Assembly (NCBI GenBank): GCA_035628915.1
Contig: DASPIW010000012.1
Coordinates: 1 to 64,000, forward strand
Length of the DNA stretch: 64,000 nucleotides
Origin: JARBUG01 sp035628915
Lineage (GTDB): Bacteria; Bacillota; Sulfobacillia; Symbiobacteriales; Symbiobacteriaceae
Direction: 5' to 3'
Shown here: one piece after another, positions 15,928 through 23,946 of the stretch
Numbering within the stretch: the first letter of the stretch is position 1
Layout: each line of letters opens with the position of its first letter
Notes under the pieces: generated by a model
What the model saw: the letters and a program-made list of their open reading frames with translations, nothing else
The model's database searches: none
Told to the model about the DNA's origin: nothing
Position numbers and translations under genes: made by a program

Positions 15928-17625
15928 TCAAATGATTCGCGCCTTCGCATACGTCCGGAAAACCTTGCCGATCTCCACTTTCACCCGCTTGCCGACCAGC
16001 GCCCCGCCTTCCTCCACATCGATCACATACCCGTCGACACGGGCGATGCCGTCCGCCGTGTTGGTGACGTGCGCCTCATCGATCTTCAGCTCGACGACCT
16101 GGCCGGTCCGCACCGGCAGCGCCCGCTCCTCCACTTCCTCGCGGGTTCCCAGCACCCGCAGGTGCATCTCTTCAAGGTGAACATCGTTATTCCCACGAAT
16201 GTAGATAATCTTGCCCAGCTCAGTCTCCAGCTCCTTGAGGTTAGTCCCCCCCGTCCCAATCAGCAGGGCCGCCACGGACGGGTGGACTTCCATCAGCACG
16301 GCGTCGCTGGAACTCTGCTTGAGAATGCGGCGCACTTCGGCCCGCACCCGCCGGGCCATCGTCTCCTCCGACAGCACCTTGCCGCGCCCGTCGCAGTAGT
16401 GGCAGGGCCGCATCATCGCCTCGTCAAGGTTCTGCCGCGACTTCTTGCGGGTCATCTCGAGCAAGCCGAGCTGGGTCAGGCCAAGCACGTTGGCCCGGGT
16501 CCGGTCCCGCTTCAGCTCATCTTCCAGCAGCTTGATGACTTTCTGCCGATGCTCGGTAACCTCCATGTCAATAAAATCGATGATGATGATGCCGCCAATA
16601 TCACGCAGCCGCAGTTGCCGGGCGATCTCCCGGGCCGCCTCCAGGTTGGTCTTGAATACCGTATCCGCCAGATTCGTGGTGCCCACGAACTTGCCCGTGT
16701 TCACATCAATGGAGGTCAGAGCCTCGGTTTGGTCGATGACGATATAACCGCCGCTCTTGAGCCAGACCCGGCGCTTGAGCGCCTTGTCGATTTCCATTTC
16801 AATGCCGGCGAAATCAAACAGCGACTGATCGGCCCGCGTATACAGCCGCAGGCGCTCTTTCAAATGCGGAGCGTGCAGGTCCAGCACTTCCAGCGCCCGC
16901 TGGTGCTCTTCCTTGTTATCGATGGTAAACTGGTCAACAGTATCGTCGAACCAGTCCCGCACAATCCGGTGCACCAGGCCAAGATCCCGGTGGAGCAGTG
17001 AAGGCGACGGTGCGCTCTTTGCCCGCTGGGAGATACGTTCCCACAGCTTCACCAGGAAGGCCGCATCTTTGGCCAGTTCCTCTTCGTGGGCGCCCTCGGC
17101 AACCGTTCGCACAATCAGGCCGGCCCCCTCAGGCTTAACCCGCGCCGCTACCTGCTTGAGCCGCTCCCGTTCCCGATCATCATCAATGCGGCGCGACACT
17201 CCAATGTAGTCCACATGCGGCATCAGGACAAGGAACCGGCCGGGCAGGGTAATATGCCGGGTAACCCGAGCGCCTTTCGTACCGATGGGCTCCTTGGCCA
17301 CCTGCACGATGATCTCCTGGCCGGGCCGGACGATCTCCTTGATGGTCAGCTTGCTCTTGCTGGCGGTGCCGATGCTCTCGCCATCCACCTCAGCCCGTCC
17401 CGGCAGGGCGTCGTCCACGTAAAGGAAAGAATTCCGCTCCAGCCCGATATCCACAAAGGCCGCCTGCATTCCCGGCAGGACGTTCTCAACCTTACCCTTG
17501 TAGATGTTGCCCACGACCCGCTGGTGGACCGGCCGCTCGACAAAAAGCTCGACCAACTCGCCGTCCTCAACGACTGCGGCCCGTGTTTCATCGATATCCA
17601 CGGTGACCAGAATCTCTTTTGCCAT
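15928..17625 (-). CDS. rng: Ribonuclease G/E family endoribonuclease
   Basis: Single-strand-specific RNase for rRNA maturation and mRNA decay. The S1 domain runs from GNIYKGKVENVLPGMQAAFVDIG (near residue 38). The catalytic core has the metal ligands in GGYIVIDQTEALTSIDVNTGKFVG and IGGIIIIDFIDM, and the zinc-link pair is in CHYCDGRGKV. A TRAM-like beta segment ends the 565 residues. The ATG at 17625 follows GGGGGAA; an ATG five codons upstream is possible. In many clostridia the gene lies between the DUF2344/radical SAM pair and rplU; here both sides are interrupted. Confidence 0.93.
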   Translation of the reverse strand: MAKEILVTVDIDETRAAVVEDGELVELFVERPVHQRVVGNIYKGKVENVLPGMQAAFVDIGLERNSFLYVDDALPGRAEVDGESIGTASKSKLTIKEIVRPGQEIIVQVAKEPIGTKGARVTRHITLPGRFLVLMPHVDYIGVSRRIDDDRERERLKQVAARVKPEGAGLIVRTVAEGAHEEELAKDAAFLVKLWERISQRAKSAPSPSLLHRDLGLVHRIVRDWFDDTVDQFTIDNKEEHQRALEVLDLHAPHLKERLRLYTRADQSLFDFAGIEMEIDKALKRRVWLKSGGYIVIDQTEALTSIDVNTGKFVGTTNLADTVFKTNLEAAREIARQLRLRDIGGIIIIDFIDMEVTEHRQKVIKLLEDELKRDRTRANVLGLTQLGLLEMTRKKSRQNLDEAMMRPCHYCDGRGKVLSEETMARRVRAEVRRILKQSSSDAVLMEVHPSVAALLIGTGGTNLKELETELGKIIYIRGNNDVHLEEMHLRVLGTREEVEERALPVRTGQVVELKIDEAHVTNTADGIARVDGYVIDVEEGGALVGKRVKVEIGKVFRTYAKARII

Positions 17626-17837
17626 AAAAAATTCCCCCATCTCTTTTGGGGTTGCTTAACGCCACAGGGCGTGTAGGCTGCGCCCGAGGGGGGCGCGTCC
17701 CACTGCTACTAGTATACCAACTCGTTTTGGATTCTTCTCCCACGGGCGAATTCCTGCCGCACCGCCGCCATAGCACTTTGGAATCACCTTTCAAGGCACA
17801 AAAGATTCTGTTGATGAAACAATAGCCGCAAGGTCCT

Positions 17838-17866
17838 TCCAGAAGTCTTATGCAATACTGTATAAT
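17838..17866 (+). promoter_or_regulatory. Promoter of the arcC-argF-cpgS operon
   Basis: A perfect TATAAT (17861-17866) lies about 40 bases before the arcC start. The -35 region is poor (TCCAGA), so expression may need an activator. Confidence 0.5.
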
Positions 17867-17905
17867 CAACGCGGAATAACTCACCACACTAGGAGGGCCA
17901 CGCAT

Positions 17906-18841
17906 ATGGCCACCATCGTCATCGCCCTGGGCGGAAATGCGATTCTGCAGCCGGGGCAGGCCGGAACAGCGGCCGAGCAGGCCGAGAACATCCGGAAAAC
18001 TTGCGTACAAATCGCCGGGCTCATTGAAGCCGGGCACCGGGTCGTCGTCACCCACGGCAACGGTCCCCAGGTGGGCAACCTACTGATTCAGCAGGAAGAA
18101 GCCTCTGCAGTGGTGCCGCCCATGCCGATGGACGTGGCCGGCGCCATGAGCCAGGGCATGCTTGGATACTGGATGCAAAACCAGTTGGATAACCTCATAC
18201 GCGAGCGCGGCATCACCCGGCCGGTGGTCACGCTGGTCACGCAGGTGCTGGTCGACCGGAGCGACTCCGCATTCCAGAACCCGACCAAGCCCGTGGGTCC
18301 GTTCTATACCCAGGCCAAGGCTGCCCGGTATGCAGAGGAGAAGGGCTGGAAGATGAAGGAGGACGCGGGCCGCGGCTGGCGCCGGGTCGTGCCCTCACCC
18401 AACCCCATCGCGATCTGGGAGAAGGATGCCATCAAGACGCTGGTCGACGCCGGTGCAGTAGTTATTTGCTCGGGCGGCGGCGGCGTGCCCGTCTACCTCG
18501 ACGGGGAGAAGTTGATCGGGTGCGAAGCCGTCATCGACAAGGATCTGGCCGGTCAGCGCCTGGCGGCTGACGTGGGCGCCGACCTGTTCTGCATCCTGAC
18601 GGACGTGCCGCAGGTCTGCCTGCGCTATAAGCAGCCGGATCAGGAAATGCTTAGCCATGTGAGCCTCGCGCAAATGCGTGAGTATGCTAAGGAAGGCCAT
18701 TTCAAGGCCGGCTCCATGGGTCCGAAGGTCGAAGCGATCATGCGGTTTGTCGAGTCCACCGGCAAGTGGGGCGTCATTGCCTGTCTGGATCAAGCTCTGG
18801 CTGCAGTTGAGGGGAAATCGGGCACCATTATCCATCCGTAA
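17906..18841 (+). CDS. arcC: Carbamate kinase
   Basis: Makes ATP from carbamoyl phosphate and ADP (reversible). VIALGGNAILQPGQAGT, VVTHGNGPQVGNLLIQ and VICSGGGGVPV are the family signatures, and EAVIDKDLAGQRLA supplies the substrate Lys. At 311 residues it is full length, with AGGAGG before the ATG. It precedes an ornithine carbamoyltransferase by 23 bases. An arginine deiminase gene is not in the window, so the carbamoyl phosphate may come from another amidine or ureide route, or arcA may lie elsewhere. Confidence 0.94.
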   Translation: MATIVIALGGNAILQPGQAGTAAEQAENIRKTCVQIAGLIEAGHRVVVTHGNGPQVGNLLIQQEEASAVVPPMPMDVAGAMSQGMLGYWMQNQLDNLIRERGITRPVVTLVTQVLVDRSDSAFQNPTKPVGPFYTQAKAARYAEEKGWKMKEDAGRGWRRVVPSPNPIAIWEKDAIKTLVDAGAVVICSGGGGVPVYLDGEKLIGCEAVIDKDLAGQRLAADVGADLFCILTDVPQVCLRYKQPDQEMLSHVSLAQMREYAKEGHFKAGSMGPKVEAIMRFVESTGKWGVIACLDQALAAVEGKSGTIIHP

Positions 18842-18864
18842 CTTACAGCAAGGAGGTCCCTGCT

Positions 18865-19773
18865 ATGGCTGTGTCTCTCAAGGGCCGCGACTTTATCGAC
18901 ATATGGGATTTTGACCGCGAGGAGCTCGAGCAGATCCTGAACACTGCCGACATGCTCAAGCTCCGCCAGAAGATGGGCATCGTCGACCAGCCCCTGAAGG
19001 GTAAGACCCTGGGTATGTACTTCGCCAAAGCCTCGACCCGGACCCGGCTCTCGTTCGAAGTCGGCATTTATCAGTTAGGCGGCTACGGCCTCTTCCTGTC
19101 CTCCGCCGACCTGCAGCTGCGCCGCGGCGAGACCATCGCCGACAGCGCCCGCGTCTTCTCCCGGTATCTCGACGGCATCATGATCCGCACCTTCGCCCAT
19201 AAGGATGTCGAGGACCTGGCCCAGTATGCCGACGTCCCCGTCATCAACGCTCTGACCGACTACAGCCACCCCTGCCAGGCCATGGCCGACGTCATGACCA
19301 TCCGCGAAAAGAAGCGCCGCCTCGATGGCCTGAAGATGGTCTTCGTCGGCGACGGAAACAACGTGGCCCTCTCCCTCATGGAAGTCGGCGCCCGCTTCGG
19401 CATGGAAGTCGTCATTGCCTGCCCGAAGGGCTATGAGCCGCAGCAGGTCAACCTGGACCGCACCGGTGCCCGGGTCGTGAATGATCCCCGCGAGGCTGTG
19501 GCCGGTGCCGACGTGATCTACACGGACGTGTGGGCTTCTATGGGCCAGGAAGCCGAGACCGCGGAGCGCAAGAAGCACTTCACGCCGTACCAGGTCAACG
19601 CTGATCTGGTCAAACTGGCCAAGCCCGACTACCTATTCATGCACTGTCTGCCCGCCCACCGTGGCGAGGAAGTGACCGACGAGGTCTGCGATTCGCCCAA
19701 CAGCGTGATCTTTGATGAAGCGGAAAACCGGCTGCATGTACAGAAGGCGATCATGGCCCTGATTATGGGGTAG
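18865..19773 (+). CDS. argF: Ornithine carbamoyltransferase
   Basis: Interconverts ornithine plus carbamoyl phosphate and citrulline. ASTRTRLSFEVG gives the carbamoyl-phosphate loop, HPCQAMAD the second phosphate site, DVWASMGQE the ornithine-binding SMG motif, and MHCLPAHRGEEV the catalytic Cys loop. At 302 residues it is normal. The start has AAGGAGGT. Next to carbamate kinase it most likely works catabolically, though sequence cannot separate arcB from argF. Confidence 0.93.
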   Translation: MAVSLKGRDFIDIWDFDREELEQILNTADMLKLRQKMGIVDQPLKGKTLGMYFAKASTRTRLSFEVGIYQLGGYGLFLSSADLQLRRGETIADSARVFSRYLDGIMIRTFAHKDVEDLAQYADVPVINALTDYSHPCQAMADVMTIREKKRRLDGLKMVFVGDGNNVALSLMEVGARFGMEVVIACPKGYEPQQVNLDRTGARVVNDPREAVAGADVIYTDVWASMGQEAETAERKKHFTPYQVNADLVKLAKPDYLFMHCLPAHRGEEVTDEVCDSPNSVIFDEAENRLHVQKAIMALIMG

Positions 19774-19811
19774 GTCGATCCGGCAAGGACCCGGATGGGA
19801 GGGAGCAACGT

Positions 19812-21308
19812 ATGAAAGTGTGCAGGGTTTGCGGAGCACCCCTCAACACGGCTGCTGCGGAGAACCGCGGCTGTTGCGATGTCCCGTTCGGGTCCTCTGC
19901 CGAGGAACTTGTCAACTTCTGGCTCGCGCACGACCCGGAGCAAGTCTGCGTCGATTGTGCGTCCCTGCATTGCGAAAGGAGAATTTCTGTGGCGAAGACT
20001 CGTGTGCTGATTCTGGGTGCTGCTGGTCGCGATTTCCACAACTTCAACGTGTACTACCGCGACAATGAGGCCTTTGAGGTTGTTGGCTTCACGGCCACCC
20101 AGATCCCGGACATCGCCGGCCGCAAGTATCCGGCCGCTCTCGCCGGCCGCCTCTATCCCAATGGCATTCCCATTTATGATGAGGCCGACATGGCGAAGCT
20201 GATCGAGCAACTCAAGGTCGACGAAGTCGTCTTCGCGTACTCCGACGTTCCCCACGAATACGTGATGCACCGGGCTTCGGCCGCCATGGCCGCCGGCGCC
20301 GACTTCAAGCTGCTGGGCTACAAGTCGACCCGCATTAAGTCCACAAAGCCCGTCATCGCCGTCGTCGCCGTCCGTACAGGCGCCGGCAAGAGCCAGACCT
20401 CCCGGGCCGTCGTCAAGGCGCTGCGGGAGATGGGCAAGCAGGTCGTCTCCATCCGCCACCCGATGCCGTACGGCGACCTGGAAGCGCAGAAAGTCCAGCG
20501 CTTCGCCTCCTATGCCGACCTTGACCTACATAAGTGCACCATCGAAGAGCGCGAAGAATACGAGCCGCATATTGATCTCGGCGCCGTCATTTATGCTGGC
20601 GTCGACTATGAGGCAATCCTCCGCGAGGCCGAAAAGGAAGCCGACGTCATCATCTGGGACGGCGGCAACAATGACTTCTCCTTCTATGATGCCGACCTTT
20701 ACATCACGGTGGCCGATCCGCATCGGCCCGGCCACGAAATGACCTACCATCCCGGCGAGACCAACATCCGCCTGGCCGATGTCGTGGTCATCAACAAAAT
20801 CGATACCGCCTCGCCTGAGAACGTAACGCGGGTGCGGGAGTCCATCGCCAAGGTAAATCCCGGCGCCATCGTGGTCGACGGCGCCTCCCCGATTTTCGTG
20901 GAAGGCGCTGAACAGATTCGGGGCAAGCGGGTGCTGGTGCTGGAAGACGGCCCGACGCTGACCCACGGCGAAATGAAGTACGGCGCCGGCGTGGTTGCCG
21001 CCAAGCGGTTCGGCGCCCGCGAACTGGTCGACCCCCGCCCCTTCGCGGTCGACACCATCGCCGATACGTTCCGGAAGTACCCGAACATCGGCGCCGGCCT
21101 GCTGCCGGCCATGGGCTACGGCGATAAGCAGATGAAGGATCTCGAGGCGACGATCAACGCCTGCGATTGCGACCTGGTCGTCTCGGCGACCCCGATCGAC
21201 ATCACCCGGGTCATTAAGCCCAACAAGACGATCCTGCGGGTTGGCTACGAGCTGCAGGAAATCGGCTCGCCGACGCTGGCGCAGATCATCCGGGGCAGAC
21301 TGGGGTAA
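19812..21308 (+). CDS. Cyclic 2,3-diphosphoglycerate synthetase-like protein with Cys-rich N-terminus
   Basis: The body (residues 60-498) matches the archaeal cyclic-2,3-diphosphoglycerate synthetase family: a Rossmann-like VLILGAAGRDFHNFN, a P-loop-like VRTGAGKSQTSR, IIWDGGNNDFSF, and VVINKID in a GTPase-like core. Bacterial members are uncharacterised. The first 59 residues are an extra Cys-rich piece with CRVCG, CC and CVDCASLHC, like a zinc ribbon. Both the ATG at 19812 (GGGAGGGAG) and the in-frame GTG at 19989 (AAAGGAGA) have good ribosome binding sites, so a long and a short form are possible. It is third in the arcC-argF operon. Confidence 0.8.
   Translation: MKVCRVCGAPLNTAAAENRGCCDVPFGSSAEELVNFWLAHDPEQVCVDCASLHCERRISVAKTRVLILGAAGRDFHNFNVYYRDNEAFEVVGFTATQIPDIAGRKYPAALAGRLYPNGIPIYDEADMAKLIEQLKVDEVVFAYSDVPHEYVMHRASAAMAAGADFKLLGYKSTRIKSTKPVIAVVAVRTGAGKSQTSRAVVKALREMGKQVVSIRHPMPYGDLEAQKVQRFASYADLDLHKCTIEEREEYEPHIDLGAVIYAGVDYEAILREAEKEADVIIWDGGNNDFSFYDADLYITVADPHRPGHEMTYHPGETNIRLADVVVINKIDTASPENVTRVRESIAKVNPGAIVVDGASPIFVEGAEQIRGKRVLVLEDGPTLTHGEMKYGAGVVAAKRFGARELVDPRPFAVDTIADTFRKYPNIGAGLLPAMGYGDKQMKDLEATINACDCDLVVSATPIDITRVIKPNKTILRVGYELQEIGSPTLAQIIRGRLG
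19976..19991 (+). promoter_or_regulatory. Internal ribosome binding site and GTG start inside the cpgS-like gene
   Basis: AAAGGAGA lies seven bases before the GTG at 19989, in frame with the upstream ATG. Initiation here would give a 439-residue protein of the usual family length, lacking the Cys-rich piece. Confidence 0.65.
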
Positions 21309-21314
21309 TGTGAT

Positions 21315-22493
21315 ATGGATCTCCCGGCGTCCTTGCGCGAAATCAACCCCGTGGTCGATGCAATCGCCCGGGGAGAGCGGCCCACGGGTGGGCCGGCTCT
21401 GGGTCTGGCAGTGGCGCTGGGGCTCGCGACGCCCGAAGGAAGCCTTACGGAGGCGGGGCGGGCGTATGCCTGCCCCGCTGTGCCCGCGGGGCCGTCTGCG
21501 CTGGTCATGAGCCCGCAACGGCGGGAAGCGGCCGACGTGCTGGTCGGGGGTCCGCTGCCGCTGCAGTCGGCGCTGCGGCGGCTCCTCCGCCAGGTCTGTG
21601 CCCGTCCCGAGCGACTGGTTGCGCCCGCCTCGCTGGGTTGGCCGGAAGCGCTGCTCCGCCCGTACCGGGCATACCTGGAAGATCTGGGCATGCTGGTCTC
21701 CATCGGACCGATGGTGGAAGCGACGCAGCGCGGCCGCATCGCGGCCACCCGGTCCGACCTGTCGGTCCGGTGGCCTCCGCTGGGCCGTCCGGCTGAGCCT
21801 GCCCATCGGGTCCCGGACCTCCGGTCAGCCGAGTTCCGCTATCAGCTAGTCAGGCGCGTCTGCATGGCGCTGATTGCCCGCCGAGGCCGCCGTGAGTGGC
21901 ACCTGCTCCAGCCGTTGCTCGACGGACCCCTTGCGCCGCTGGTGCCCGCCTACAACGAATGGCTGGCCCGGTTCCTCGCCGCACAGCCTGCATCCCGGCG
22001 TTCATGGTCGCAGGATCTGGTCCGCCAGTTTGAAGCGGGGCTGCCGGAACCCGGTTGGTTTGCGGGCTGGTGCCGTGTCCTGCTGGGCACGGAGCCCGCC
22101 GGCGCCCTCGAGGCGCTGGTCGCCAACCCGGGCATCCTGCACGTCCCCGCCGTGCTGTCGGATGAGCCGCTGGACCGTGAGACATGGTTGGTCGCGACCG
22201 CCATCGGGCGCATCGCCCAGCAGGGCTGGTCGCTCCGTTACGGCGAGGGTGCTGAGCGCCTGGCGCTGGACGGTGTGCGCCTTCCCCCCTGGCCTGAAAT
22301 GCAACAGGCGCTGGAGTCTGCGGGTCTGCTGGTCGCCGACCCGCCCGAAATCCGTCTCCTGTTGCCCGTACAGATTCAGCCGCGGGCGGATGCGCTGTGG
22401 CCATACGCCAACCCCGACTGGCTGGCCGCAGCACTTCTGGAGGGCGAGGCGTTCACCATGTCTGGCCACGCCCGGCGGCCCTTGCGAGTGTAA
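21315..22493 (+). CDS. Uncharacterised protein in the arcC operon
   Basis: 392 residues, rich in Ala, Arg, Leu, Pro and Trp, with no signal peptide, membrane segment or recognised motif. The start is 6 bases after the stop of the cpgS-like gene with only a weak ribosome binding site, so it is probably translationally coupled. There may be internal winged-helix-like segments (LTEAGRAYACPAV, VEATQRGRIAATR), but this is not firm. The operon ends directly after it at a strong terminator. Confidence 0.7.
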   Translation: MDLPASLREINPVVDAIARGERPTGGPALGLAVALGLATPEGSLTEAGRAYACPAVPAGPSALVMSPQRREAADVLVGGPLPLQSALRRLLRQVCARPERLVAPASLGWPEALLRPYRAYLEDLGMLVSIGPMVEATQRGRIAATRSDLSVRWPPLGRPAEPAHRVPDLRSAEFRYQLVRRVCMALIARRGRREWHLLQPLLDGPLAPLVPAYNEWLARFLAAQPASRRSWSQDLVRQFEAGLPEPGWFAGWCRVLLGTEPAGALEALVANPGILHVPAVLSDEPLDRETWLVATAIGRIAQQGWSLRYGEGAERLALDGVRLPPWPEMQQALESAGLLVADPPEIRLLLPVQIQPRADALWPYANPDWLAAALLEGEAFTMSGHARRPLRV

Positions 22494-22502
22494 TGATGCA
22501 CA

Positions 22503-22540
22503 AAACCCGAGGCGTCTGCCCGCAGACGCCTCGGGTTTAT
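22503..22540. terminator. Strong terminator after the arcC operon
   Basis: A perfect 16-base stem (22503-22518 with 22523-22538) and CCCG loop, followed by TTTATGTTT on the plus strand. The opposite strand reads into an AAAACA stretch, so it also serves the dinB remnant on the minus strand. Confidence 0.9.
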
Positions 22541-22561
22541 GTTTCAGAGTGAGACTTCTCT

Positions 22562-22823
22562 CTACACGTACTGCCTGATCACCAGGATCTGGCCCAGGTG
22601 CTGGGCCTGGTGGTTGGGCAGCAGCGAGAGCACCCACCGCAAGCCTTGCTGGTCCGGTCCAAAATCGGCCCGAGTTGGTGCAGCCGGCAGGCACCGTGGC
22701 CAGTTGCCCGGGCGTCAGATCACTCACGAGCCCCTTCAGCCGGCGAAGCCCGAAATCGAGGCTGGCAGCCACATCGGCGACAGATGCGTTCAGGTCGACT
22801 GCCCCTGATACACCTACACGCAT
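22562..22823 (-). pseudogene. Broken DinB-like (DinB/YfiT four-helix) gene
   Basis: From the ATG at 22823 (strong AAGGAGGGG upstream) the frame reads DVAASLDFGLRRLKGLVSDL, TPGQLATVPAGCTNS, the N-terminal helix of a DinB-family protein. Near 22671 homology moves to another frame: LRWVLSLLPNHQAQHLGQI then VIRQYV-stop, the final helix. The middle helices with their metal His are missing. A deletion of about 50-60 codons plus a frameshift explains this. Full-length members have 150-170 residues; here only about 85 remain, so no function is expected. Confidence 0.8.
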
Positions 22824-22942
22824 GGGAAACCCCTCCTTTACTGGCCCCGAGAAAGGGAGACGACGACGACGCGGAGGCAGGCGATAGCCACCCCCATGGC
22901 GAAGGGGTGGCAGGTATCAGAATGAACGGAGGGGGACTTCAT

Positions 22943-23257
22943 GTGTCCGTAACGATCAGGCTGATCCTTGCCGTGGCCCTGCCAGTGCTCCTGTACTTCT
23001 CAACCGTCAACCTGCCGCTGGGCGACAGCTCGTGGCTCGGCTTCCTCAACAACTTTCTGTGGATCGCGACCGCGATCTACTTTGTGCTCTATCTGCCCAT
23101 AAGAGGGTTGGGGCTGAAGCACTGGATGGCCAGAATCCTGGTGGCCCTGCTGGCCGTTTCGATTCTGACGACCGCATTCCAGGGCGCCGTCAAGGTGCGC
23201 CGCGACCAGTACAAGGCTCCGAAAGCCGGGGAGACTTTCCCCGGCTTTCATTGCTAG
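22943..23257 (+). CDS. Small membrane protein, unknown
   Basis: 104 residues with three hydrophobic stretches (LILAVALPVLLYFSTV, NNFLWIATAIYFVLYLPI, WMARILVALLAVSILTTAF) and a short basic C-terminus. The GTG at 22943 has GGAGGGGGAC seven bases upstream; an ATG at 22922 lies in front of that element. No family recognised. It converges on the DUF2344 gene, the two stop codons being read from the same CTAG palindrome. Confidence 0.65.
   Translation: MSVTIRLILAVALPVLLYFSTVNLPLGDSSWLGFLNNFLWIATAIYFVLYLPIRGLGLKHWMARILVALLAVSILTTAFQGAVKVRRDQYKAPKAGETFPGFHC
23221..23249 (+). terminator. Hairpin overlapping the end of the small membrane gene
   Basis: A perfect 12-base stem GAAAGCCGGGGA / TCCCCGGCTTTC with a 5-base loop, followed by ATTGCTAG. 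It lies inside the last codons of the gene, so it would act as an early terminator or an mRNA 3' end. Confidence 0.5.
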
Positions 23258-23946
23258 AGATTCCACGGCAGCTCCAGGGCCCCGCTCCGAGCATCACGGC
23301 GGTATATCATCAGCCGGTGGACACCTGCAAGTTCAGCAGATACCATGTCCGGTGAGATGAGCTTCAGTCCATCTGCCAGCGTTTCCGCCTTCAGGCTGCC
23401 CTGGGCGCCGGACTGCAGCACAGCCCGCAGCGTAACGCCGCGCTCCGCGCCGCCCTCCACTTCGAGCAGGTGGACCTGCTCGCGAATGTTGACCAGGCGG
23501 GCGCCCCGCTTGCCTTCCTTCTCCACTTCCACGCTCTCCAGCGCCAGGAAGGCTTTTACGGCGCCGGCGAGCGCTGACGCCGAAACCCCGCTGAACGTAA
23601 GCCGGTACTCTGCCGCGTCAATCAAGGAAAAGAGCGAATCGCCCTTGGGCGCCACTTCCCGGGCCTCCAGGAAGGCAAGCCCCGGCGGAAAGCTCGCGTT
23701 CGACCGCTCGATGAACTCGGCAGGCGTCACCGACTCGCTCAGTTCCACATCAATAAACTCACCTTCGCTGCTCACGCCCGTGGCCAGGGCGGAAGCGAAG
23801 CTGATGCGCGGGTGCGGGCTGAAGCCCTGCGAATAAGCCAGGGGCAACGCCGCCCGCCGCAGCGTCCGCTCCAGCGTGCGTTGCACGTCCAGGTGCGAGA
23901 AGAACCGGGCCCTGCGTTCCTTGGCCAGCCTGACTCTCAGCTTCAC
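23254..23946 (-). CDS. DUF2344/TIGR03936-type radical SAM partner protein
   Basis: Family always found next to, or fused to, the TIGR03960 radical SAM protein; function unknown, possibly linked to tRNA modification. LRVRLAKERRARFFSHLDVQRTLERTLRRAALPLAYSQGFSPHPRISFASALATG at the N-terminus is the signature. The GTG start overlaps the stop of the radical SAM gene as GTGA, showing co-translation. At 230 residues it is full length. Confidence 0.92.
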   Translation of the reverse strand: MKLRVRLAKERRARFFSHLDVQRTLERTLRRAALPLAYSQGFSPHPRISFASALATGVSSEGEFIDVELSESVTPAEFIERSNASFPPGLAFLEAREVAPKGDSLFSLIDAAEYRLTFSGVSASALAGAVKAFLALESVEVEKEGKRGARLVNIREQVHLLEVEGGAERGVTLRAVLQSGAQGSLKAETLADGLKLISPDMVSAELAGVHRLMIYRRDARSGALELPWNL

